64,000 bases of DNA from the NCBI GenBank assembly GCA_951813855.1, contig OX638380.1:3550876-3614875 (forward strand), written 5' to 3'. The stretch's first letter is position 1, and every line of letters begins with the position of its first letter. The notes beneath the pieces were generated by a model, which was given only the letters and a program-made list of their open reading frames with translations, did no database searches and was not told the DNA's origin. Below are positions 57,330 through 64,000 of the stretch, piece after piece. The position numbers were made by a program, and so were the translations under genes. The stretch is from an uncultured Verrucomicrobiae bacterium. Its GTDB lineage: Bacteria; Verrucomicrobiota; Verrucomicrobiia; Limisphaerales; AAA164-E04.

Positions 57330-59983
57330 GGCGTTTTTTCCGTTGGAATCGTTCGGACCAAATCGCTTTTGATGATCTCGGCGATCAGAGCTTGGTACGT
57401 GCCTCCTTCTTTCTGCGCCGCCCGGTGGATTTTGTCAACGGCCGGCGCGTCGGCGAAGATCAACGGCCGGCCGAGCGCGAATTGCGTCAGTTTCCAAGTG
57501 ATCGTTTCAGCCGGCCGGTCGCCTTCGGCTAAAAACCGCATGAGTTCGGTGGCGGCGGCGTAGGGCAGAATCCGGTCGGATCCCGGGAAAATCACTTGTC
57601 CGTCTTCTCGCAAGGGGTTGCCGTGTTCGTCGACTTTCCGGTAGGCGCCCGTGCCGTCGAAGCGTTCCAGTCCGAACGCCAAGGGTTCGATTTTGCCGTG
57701 GCAGCCACCGCACTGTTGATCGGCGATGCGTTGTTCGGCGATCGCCCGTTGCGTTAATCCGGGAGCCGTGGGCACCGGGGTCGTATTCACGCAAGGAGGC
57801 GGATCTTTGACGACGCCTCGCAACAGATCGTGCAGTACGAAGAGCCCGCGGGTAACCATGGAGGCCTCGTCGCCTCCGACGGTGAGCAGACTGCCCTGCG
57901 TGAGCAATCCGCCTCGCTCGGGAATTTCGGAAAGATCGTATCGCTGGGGAGTTTCGCCTTCGTTGCTCGGCAGGCCGTAGTAAGCGGCCAGGCGCGGGGT
58001 CGCCCAAGTGAATTGGGCGTTATAGAGTTCGCGCAACGGTCGCCGTTGTTTCCAGACCAGGTCTTCGAAGAACAGTTGCGTCTCGAGTTTCATCTCGGCG
58101 GCGAGTTCGGCCGTCCAGTTCGGAAACCGGTCCGGATGGGGGCGAAGATGGTCTAGGCGGTTCAGATCGAGCCATTCGGACAGGAATTGCCGGGACCGTT
58201 TGACAGTCCGAGGATCTTCCAGCATGCGGTCGATTTGAGTTTCCAGATCGGCGTCTGTGAACAATTCCCCGGATTCGGCGGCCTCGAACAATGGCCCATC
58301 CGGAGGCGCTCCCCAAAGGATATAGCTCATCCGGGAGGCCAACTCGTATTCCGAGACCGTCCAGCGAGAGCCGTCGCCCCGTTGATTTTCCATCCGGTAA
58401 AGGAATCGCGGCGATTGCAACATGGCGTCGATGATCAAGGCGACAGCGTCCCGGAAGTCGCCACCGGAAGCGGCCACAGTGGTGGAAATGCCGCGATAGC
58501 TGTCGACTTCGTCCGAATCCAGCGGGCCCCGGAGCAGCCGTTTCCCCATTTTTTCGATAAAACTGCGCATGTGATCGTCGGTGAGCAGCCGCCTGTTGGA
58601 GAATTTCCGGGCGAAAGCGTCGATGTCCATCCGGCTGACGATCACGGCGGCCAACCGGGCGTAGGCGTTGACGTGTTTCAGGTCGACTTGAAGATTGTAG
58701 GCGGTGTTGCTGAATCCGTCCGCTCTCAGATCGGGAGGCAACCACTGGACGGCTTCTTCGGAGATGTCGATGCCGACGGCGGCCTGCACGCTCTGGACGT
58801 ATTCGGTGAGAGTCAGTCGCCGGAGCCAATTTTCGTCGGCTTTGCCGCCGTGTACGAAAGCGGCGGGGTCGAGGAACTCGATCGGCCAATGAGCGCCTTC
58901 CCGGATCCACTGAGCCAACAGGTCTTTTTCCTCGGTCGAGAGCGGATCGCGTTTTTTCGGCATTTCGTCGGTCAGTACCGTTTCGAGCATATAGCTTTCT
59001 TCGGGCTTTCCCGGAACGATTACCGGTCCGCCGCTGCCGCCGGCCAGGGCCGCGTCCTTGCGGGAAAGATCCAGTTTGCCTTTGCGGGTGGCGGCGTCGT
59101 GACATTCCAGACAGCGATCGGCCAAGATCGAGGCGATGCGGGTGGTGAAGAGAGTTTCATTGGGGGAAGGAGCGTTCACCGCAGCTGCGAGCGGCGACAC
59201 AGCTTCCGGTCCGGCTCGGTATCGGGCTTCGATTTCCTCGGGAAGCAGACTGCGGGAATAGATGGCGAGCATCCGGTACCAGCCCAGCCAAGCCCGGTCG
59301 CCGTTGCGTTCGTTGCCGAGCGTCAGGTGATAGTTTCGTTGCCAGTTTTGAGTCGATCCCTTGACCTGTTTGGTCGCTCGCGGTTGTCCGTCGAGGTAGA
59401 ACCGGACCAGGCCATCGCGATTGCGGGTAACGACGACCTGCGTCGGTCGCAAGGTTACTGAATCCCGGGGCGAACGGGTCGATGGCAAGCCGTTGTCGGA
59501 GGTGTCGGTCGTGCGAAAGCGGAAATCGTAGGTGTCGTCTTCCTGACCGAGGGTAAAGTTTCGTTGCGTGCTGTTTTGGGAAACCGTAACGATTCTGGCC
59601 GGACCTTCCTGGTTGAGTTTGGCCGGGGTGATCCAGGCTTCGACGGTGATTTCGCCGGAGCGCCGGACGGCTTCGTTGATCTGGAATACCGGCTGGGTCG
59701 AAACGATGCGGGTCGAACGAATCAGCTGCAGGCCTTTTTCGGTCCAGCGGACAGCGTTCGGCTCGGCAATGGTCAAGTCGAGAGGCGAAGCGGCCCCGGA
59801 GCGATTCTTGACGGTCGTCCCTTCGCCTTCGTCGAAAACATACAACGCCTGCAGCCGGTCGGCGGACGGGGCGGCTGCACCGGTTTCGAGAACGCCGAAG
59901 CTAAGCGCGACGCTCAGGATTAACCGGGCCGAAGGCAGGTGAAGCGTACGGATCCCCTGTCGTGCAAGCGGTAAAAAGCGCAT
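57326..59983 (-). CDS. PSCyt1 / DUF1592-DUF1588-DUF1585 cytochrome protein with LamG-like domain
   Basis: An 885-residue exported protein. Order: signal peptide, concanavalin-like LamG domain (residues about 40-245, LYVFDEGEGTT to LGNERNGDRAWLGW), PSCyt1 with CLECH near residue 291, DUF1587/1595 (LTLTEYVQSVQAAVGIDI), DUF1592 (ASRMSYILWGAPPDGPLF), DUF1588 (RGGLLTQGSLLTVGGDEASM) with a haem-type CGGCHGKIEPLAFGLE near residue 758, and DUF1585 at the end. Two CxxCH motifs imply covalently bound haem in the periplasm. The LamG domain may bind carbohydrate, so a role in processing surface polysaccharide is plausible but inferred. Confidence 0.9.
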   Translation of the reverse strand: MRFLPLARQGIRTLHLPSARLILSVALSFGVLETGAAAPSADRLQALYVFDEGEGTTVKNRSGAASPLDLTIAEPNAVRWTEKGLQLIRSTRIVSTQPVFQINEAVRRSGEITVEAWITPAKLNQEGPARIVTVSQNSTQRNFTLGQEDDTYDFRFRTTDTSDNGLPSTRSPRDSVTLRPTQVVVTRNRDGLVRFYLDGQPRATKQVKGSTQNWQRNYHLTLGNERNGDRAWLGWYRMLAIYSRSLLPEEIEARYRAGPEAVSPLAAAVNAPSPNETLFTTRIASILADRCLECHDAATRKGKLDLSRKDAALAGGSGGPVIVPGKPEESYMLETVLTDEMPKKRDPLSTEEKDLLAQWIREGAHWPIEFLDPAAFVHGGKADENWLRRLTLTEYVQSVQAAVGIDISEEAVQWLPPDLRADGFSNTAYNLQVDLKHVNAYARLAAVIVSRMDIDAFARKFSNRRLLTDDHMRSFIEKMGKRLLRGPLDSDEVDSYRGISTTVAASGGDFRDAVALIIDAMLQSPRFLYRMENQRGDGSRWTVSEYELASRMSYILWGAPPDGPLFEAAESGELFTDADLETQIDRMLEDPRTVKRSRQFLSEWLDLNRLDHLRPHPDRFPNWTAELAAEMKLETQLFFEDLVWKQRRPLRELYNAQFTWATPRLAAYYGLPSNEGETPQRYDLSEIPERGGLLTQGSLLTVGGDEASMVTRGLFVLHDLLRGVVKDPPPCVNTTPVPTAPGLTQRAIAEQRIADQQCGGCHGKIEPLAFGLERFDGTGAYRKVDEHGNPLREDGQVIFPGSDRILPYAAATELMRFLAEGDRPAETITWKLTQFALGRPLIFADAPAVDKIHRAAQKEGGTYQALIAEIIKSDLVRTIPTEKTP

Positions 59984-60200
59984 GATCTGGGTCCGGAAAC
60001 ATACGGTATGTTGGGCGAATTGTCAGCAATTATCGCTTCGTTTTCTTAGCTGATCGATGCGGTAGTTCAGCGGGAAAAAGCGTAATACGTGCATCGTCAA
60101 TCGGCTGGACTCGAGGTTCGTTTCCGGAGTTGCCGATCGCATTGCCCGGATTCGTTCCGTTCGGAACCGGTTGGCCCGGGCGGGAAGCGGGGCGCCTCGG

Positions 60201-61046
60201 TTAATCCTGGCGTTCTGTTCGGGATTGAAGCGAAGGGAACAGCCGTCGATAGGTCGCCAGCGTTTGCCGGGCGGCGTCCCGGGAATTAGGAATCGGAAAA
60301 CATTCGGCGGACAGGAAGCGATCGTAGCCGTGGTCGACGAGAGCTTGGGCGATCGCCGTCAGATCGAGGTGGCCTCGTCCGGGAGCTTGGCGATTGGAAT
60401 CGACGAAGTGGACATGTCCGATCCATTCCGCTCCCTCGGCCATGGCCGCCGCCGGCTCGGCTTCTTCGATGCCCATATGGAAGACGTCGGCCAGCAGTTT
60501 GACGTTTGCTGTGGCCAGGCTCCGGCAGAGTTCGATTCCTTCGGCGATTGTATTGCAGAGATTGGTTTCGTAACGATTGAGCGGTTCGTAAAGCAGGAAT
60601 TGGTTCCGGCGGTCGGCTTCTTCTCCCAATTCGTTCAAGGCGAGGCGCAACCAATCCAAGGCCAATGGCCGGTCGACTTCGCCGCCCCATTTTCCTTGCA
60701 TCGAGCCGATAATCGCCGGCACTTCCAGTTGCGCTCCGTAAGCGATCATTTCCCGGACGAATTGCTTAGCGCGATCCCGGGTTTGGGGATCGGGGTCGCA
60801 AAGGCTGAGACCATGCATCACCATGCCTGCTCCGGTGCCGACGGCGGCCAAGTCGAGTCGATGAGTTTGCAGCAGCTCCCGGAGCGCCGGCGCCGGAACG
60901 GCTTCGGGAGAAGGGGCGAATAATTCGATGGCGTCGAATCCGATTTCGGCGGCGGTGCGGCAGCTCGATTCGATTCCGTCCCACAGGACGAATGGGCCTC
61001 CCTGGGCTTGTTTCACCAAGCAGACGGTAACGGCGGTGCGGATCAT
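60201..61046 (-). CDS. Hydroxypyruvate isomerase-like TIM barrel
   Basis: A 281-residue protein of the xylose isomerase-like superfamily. Metal-binding positions appear in FLLYEPLNRYETN (Glu), KLLADVFHMGIEE (Asp, His), IGHVHFVDSNRQAPGRGHLD (His, Asp) and FLSAECF (Glu). It lies 4 bases after the aldo/keto reductase gene on the same strand, so the two are co-transcribed, probably for breakdown of a sugar or sugar acid. Confidence 0.88.
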   Translation of the reverse strand: MIRTAVTVCLVKQAQGGPFVLWDGIESSCRTAAEIGFDAIELFAPSPEAVPAPALRELLQTHRLDLAAVGTGAGMVMHGLSLCDPDPQTRDRAKQFVREMIAYGAQLEVPAIIGSMQGKWGGEVDRPLALDWLRLALNELGEEADRRNQFLLYEPLNRYETNLCNTIAEGIELCRSLATANVKLLADVFHMGIEEAEPAAAMAEGAEWIGHVHFVDSNRQAPGRGHLDLTAIAQALVDHGYDRFLSAECFPIPNSRDAARQTLATYRRLFPSLQSRTERQD

Positions 61047-61050
61047 TGGT

Positions 61051-61983
61051 TCAATTGTTTTCGATCAAGCCTTCGAGGTGCCCGATGTTTTTCACCGGTT
61101 CGAAGACGGCTTGCACTTTGCCGAGTAATTTCCGATCCATCGGCGCTTCGAGCCACTTGGCCCATTTTCGAATATTGTCGGGATTGGCGCTGCCGGCGAC
61201 GGTCGTCGCCAGTTCTCGTCGCGAGGCGGAATACTGCAACGCCAATTGGGCGATATCTACGCCGTGTTGCGAGCAAAGCTCGGCCGCTCGCCGGGCGGCT
61301 TCCCGAACGTTTTCCGGTTCCTTCAGCCAGGTCGGCAAGGGAGCGTTGGTGAGTAATCGGGCGCTGAACGGACCGGCGTTTATGATCCCGATTCCCCGGC
61401 GTTGGAGGTCCGGGACGGTCTCGTCCAGAAACCGCGTGTTCTGCAGGGTGGCCTGATTGTAGTTCAGCACGCAATCCACGCCGGATTGTTCGGTTACGAA
61501 GCGGAATATTTTTTGGGGATAGCCGCTAATCCCCAAGTAACGAACCTTGCCTTGATCACGGATTTTCTGCAGCGCCGGCAGGGTTTCGTCGACGATCTGT
61601 CGCAACGAAACGAATTCGATATCATGGCACAGTACGATGTCTAGATAGTCGGTGCCCAAGCGGTGCAGGCTAACGTCGACGCTTTCCTGAACGCGGTGGG
61701 CAGAAAAGTCGAAGTGGGCGGTGTCGTAACGTCCTAATTTGGTGCAGAGCAGGTATCGGTCGCGAGGAATGTCGCGGAGAGCGATGCCCAGCAGCACCTC
61801 GCTCATGCCTCGACCGTAGAAGGGCGAAGTGTCGATTAAATCCATTCCCAATTCCAGGGCGGTGGGTACGCAAGCTAGCGCTTCTTCCAGTTTTACCGGA
61901 CGGAATTCTTGTCCCAAGGAGGAAGCTCCGAAACTGATCGCCGGTACGCTGAGTTCCGTGTTGCCTAACTGTCGATGCTCCAT
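61051..61983 (-). CDS. Aldo/keto reductase, L-fucose/L-galactose dehydrogenase-like
   Basis: A 310-residue NAD(P)-dependent reductase. The catalytic tetrad is visible as Asp in LIDTSPFYGRGMSE, Tyr in the same segment, Lys in LLCTKLGRY and His in VLCHDIEF. The start MEHRQLGNTELSVPAISFGA is typical of the family branch that includes plant and bacterial L-galactose and L-fucose dehydrogenases. First gene of a two-gene unit with the isomerase. Confidence 0.9.
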   Translation of the reverse strand: MEHRQLGNTELSVPAISFGASSLGQEFRPVKLEEALACVPTALELGMDLIDTSPFYGRGMSEVLLGIALRDIPRDRYLLCTKLGRYDTAHFDFSAHRVQESVDVSLHRLGTDYLDIVLCHDIEFVSLRQIVDETLPALQKIRDQGKVRYLGISGYPQKIFRFVTEQSGVDCVLNYNQATLQNTRFLDETVPDLQRRGIGIINAGPFSARLLTNAPLPTWLKEPENVREAARRAAELCSQHGVDIAQLALQYSASRRELATTVAGSANPDNIRKWAKWLEAPMDRKLLGKVQAVFEPVKNIGHLEGLIENN

Positions 61984-62534
61984 AGTCAGTGGTCGAATCG
62001 GCGTGACGTCGAACCGTCGCCGAAACGATCACGCGCGTCCCGCGATCATCCGGTATCGGCGATGATTGATCAAGGTCGGGAGTGGGGTCAGGTTCGAGAA
62101 CCGAAGGCTCGTCGGAATTAGGGATTCAAGGCGGGAACAAGATTAATGCGACCGGAACGCACGGGCCGATCGGATTGCGTCCGGCGGCTTATCGACAGTG
62201 GCCTATCGTCGCTGGGCGAGTCCGGTGGCCGGTCAGCAATTCCCACTGAAGTCAGGCCAGATAGTAATTGTGTGAAATTTAATTAAAAATATGTTAAATA
62301 CAGTCGAAAAGCGGATTATCAAGACTGATTTCAGATAAAATTTTGTTTTTTCCCTTGATCAGGTGATTTATTTTGCGTTTCGTCCGATAGACGGACGAGC
62401 TCAGAACGCACCACTCCGAGCTCGATCTCAATCGAGTTTTTTTTGAGGTCGCCGACTAGCGATCTCAGTCAGAATATCGCCGACTAGCCTCGATTCCCAA
62501 CGGCCATAATTGATGTGAAGCCTGTCACCCCCGA
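61984..62534 (+). other. Gap with AT-rich tract and hairpins
   Basis: No gene seen. It contains a plus-strand terminator-like hairpin (CTCGAT 62421-62426, ATCGAG 62431-62436, then eight T), a second small hairpin (62381-62397) and the 12-base direct repeat TCGCCGACTAGC twice near 62450-62490. Probably old IS flanks. Confidence 0.4.
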
Positions 62535-63489
62535 TCACAGAAAGCTAATCCGTAGTCGGCGTTCTTGAAGCCAAGGCACAGCGATGTCGGTTTCATCGTA
62601 GGCGGCATTGAGAAGGAACGGATTGTTTGCCCGTCGACCGATCCGGACTTCGATGCTGTCGTTGCCGATCGTGATGTCCGCCGGTGCTTTGATAAAGTTC
62701 CGGAATAGTGTGCGAGATTTCGCGGTCTGCTTGCCATTGCCGATCCGAACAGCCAGCAGCCGATACAGGCCGCTGGCCATGAGAGTGAGTTGCAGGTCGA
62801 GATCAATCTTCATCGGCACGGCCGCGGACAGTGCATCCATGTGGAAGAAGTCGATCGCGTCAGCGATGGCGTTCTCGATCACCATCCGCCGGGCATAGCG
62901 GTCGACAAGTTGGCTGGCAGGCGTTTTCATCTGGTTAGTGAGCAGCAAGGTGGGTTGTTCATGACCCAAATCGCACACGGCGAGCTGCCGGATGTCTTCG
63001 GGATAGCCGGAGATTTGAACGCGTTGGTCCAACACCCGCGGCGTGCGGTAGATACGTCCGACATTGTTTAAACGCACCTGTTTCCAGTCACTCTGCGGCA
63101 AGGTGGCAATAGCATCGAGCAGCGATTTAGAACGTTTGCGCAGGGTCAGAAAATCAATGCCCCTGGCGTTGATTCGTCCGAGATTAGCATGAGTCGTCAG
63201 CCGGGAATCGAAGACTAACTCTCTGGGCGGTCCGCCGTGGCGTTGCTCCCAAAACTCGATGAAGCGGAGAATTTCGTCGTTCTGATCCTTCTTGCGGACT
63301 TGGGCATTGGCGTAACAGAACAGGCGAGCATCGGCATCACGGGCCAAGAATGCCAGGATGCCTTTCTGCCTGGGCTTCACTTGGAGACATCGTGTTTTTC
63401 GATGGGCGTCTCTGGATCCTTGCCGTGCCAGGGGATGGTGTGGAAATCCAGATCGAAGGAACCGTCCCCTTCAAGGTCGGTTTCCAAGC
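62535..63489 (-). pseudogene. DDE transposase, 5' end cut and frameshifted
   Basis: Encodes PRQKGILAFLARDADARLFC, ELVFDSRLTTHANLGRINAR with a probable catalytic Asp, VIENAIADAIDFFHMDALSA with a probable Glu, and the C-terminus. Upstream, in another frame, lies the matching N-terminal stretch DLDFHTIPWHGKDPETPIEK, so there is a frameshift near 63380. It is cut off by the element end at 63490. The family is a transposase common in Planctomycetota; I cannot name it. Confidence 0.75.
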
Positions 63490-64000
63490 TCAGACTTCCT
63501 GACACGATCGGACCAGAAAAATGGGGTTAAACCACCAAAAGCCAGTAAATACGCCCTTTTTTGGAAATGAGAGATTGATTATTCTTGCATGATGCGTTAT
63601 AATCTGTTTTGTGCACCAAAACGGGTATCTGGCTTCGCTTCCTGAGGGTTTTCGGCCTCAAAATCCGATCGTGATCAATGGTAATATCGCCATGTCATCG
63701 CAAGACGGAATGACTTGTTATCTCGACAATTTGGAACCGATATTCGCGCATCCCGATAAGGATCGGATCTCGAGGCGTGTGATCATGGGGATGCTTCATG
63801 TGGTGAATCATATTTCTCAGAAACGATTGGCCGAGGTGTTTGAGGTCCATCGCAACACGGTATCAAATTCCGTGACTCGGTACCGGGTTGGTGGATTAAG
63901 TTCTTTTTATCAAAAAAAGTCCGGTCGACGTCGTACGGTTCTGACCCCCAAGGTGATCAAACTAGGCAGTCAATTGTTAGCCGAAGGCATGAGTCAACGT
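63490..64000 (+). mobile_element. Start of a second IS-A-type element
   Basis: Begins with TCAGACTTCCTGAC, the IS-A end, inserted in the broken transposase gene to its left. The element runs off the window. Confidence 0.78.
63611..64000 (+). CDS. IS-A-type transposase, N-terminal part
   Basis: Open from GTG 63611 to the window edge, 130 codons (VHQNGYLASLPEGFRPQNP start). It aligns along its length with the N-terminus of the IS-A transposase at 52882: NIAMSSQDGMTCYLDNLEPI, IMGMLHVVNHISQKRLAEVF and RRTVLTPKVIKLGSQLLAEG are near matches. The start codon is 121 bases from the element end, the same geometry as the other copy. Divergent enough to be a related element, not a recent duplicate. Confidence 0.85.
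   Translation, partial: MHQNGYLASLPEGFRPQNPIVINGNIAMSSQDGMTCYLDNLEPIFAHPDKDRISRRVIMGMLHVVNHISQKRLAEVFEVHRNTVSNSVTRYRVGGLSSFYQKKSGRRRTVLTPKVIKLGSQLLAEGMSQR

Noticed and set aside
58187..59461. A 424-codon plus-strand frame
   Set aside because: Antisense shadow of the DUF1592-type gene.

Overview
The window looks like a chromosome segment from a bacterium of the PVC group, most likely Verrucomicrobiota or Planctomycetota. The best evidence is a set of protein families concentrated in that group: a DUF1501 protein beside a PSCyt1/DUF1549/DUF1553 protein, a DUF1552 protein beside a PSCyt1/DUF1592-type cytochrome protein, and several Gfo/Idh/MocA, TIM-barrel and dehydrogenase genes. The heavy load of insertion sequences, the many genes broken by single nonsense or frameshift changes, and the remnant of a polyketide-synthase-type enoyl reductase suggest a lineage under relaxed selection, possibly host-associated. 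That lifestyle reading is inference.

Layout. 0-20.8 kb is mostly ordinary chromosome: the start of purA; a four-gene operon for a GldA/GldF/GldG-like ABC transporter ending in a DUF4340 gene; a radical SAM protein; a relic gene; a lone MalK-like ATPase; nadK and tlyA; a secreted beta-propeller dehydrogenase; then a plus-strand run of S9 peptidase, DUF1501, PSCyt1/DUF1549/DUF1553 and Gfo/Idh/MocA. 20.8-54.3 kb is an accessory zone of nested mobile elements. 54.3-62 kb returns to metabolic genes (Uma2, two TIM-barrel isomerases, DUF1552, DUF1592-type cytochrome protein, aldo/keto reductase). The right edge holds one broken transposase and the beginning of another.

The mobile zone can be unpicked from inverted repeats and target duplications. 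An IS66 element (37826-46152) has its single transposase gene cut by an ISAzo13 element, which is itself cut by an IS630 element. A second IS630 cuts the IS66 gene again, and a Tn5-like IS4 element sits in the right terminal repeat. Removing three of these insertions (the ISAzo13 with its internal IS630, and the second IS630) with one copy of each target duplication restores one continuous IS66 reading frame. An IS21 element (29196-33753) is cut by an ISAs1-like element with a 10-bp target duplication. A DNA methyltransferase-HNH fusion gene is split by an unclassified IS that contains an IS1634 element.

Two points stand out. First, two unrelated transposases here (ISAs1-like and Tn5/IS4-like) each carry an N-terminal DUF4338 domain, the family of the anti-phage protein DruA, and both elements have clear ends and target duplications. 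Second, an unrecognised two-gene operon (34023-36718) has a strong promoter, a 5' stem-loop and a run of 12 G that puts its first gene out of frame within the signal peptide. A second copy of that leader lies 3.4 kb downstream, which suggests a switchable, formerly duplicated surface or secreted locus.
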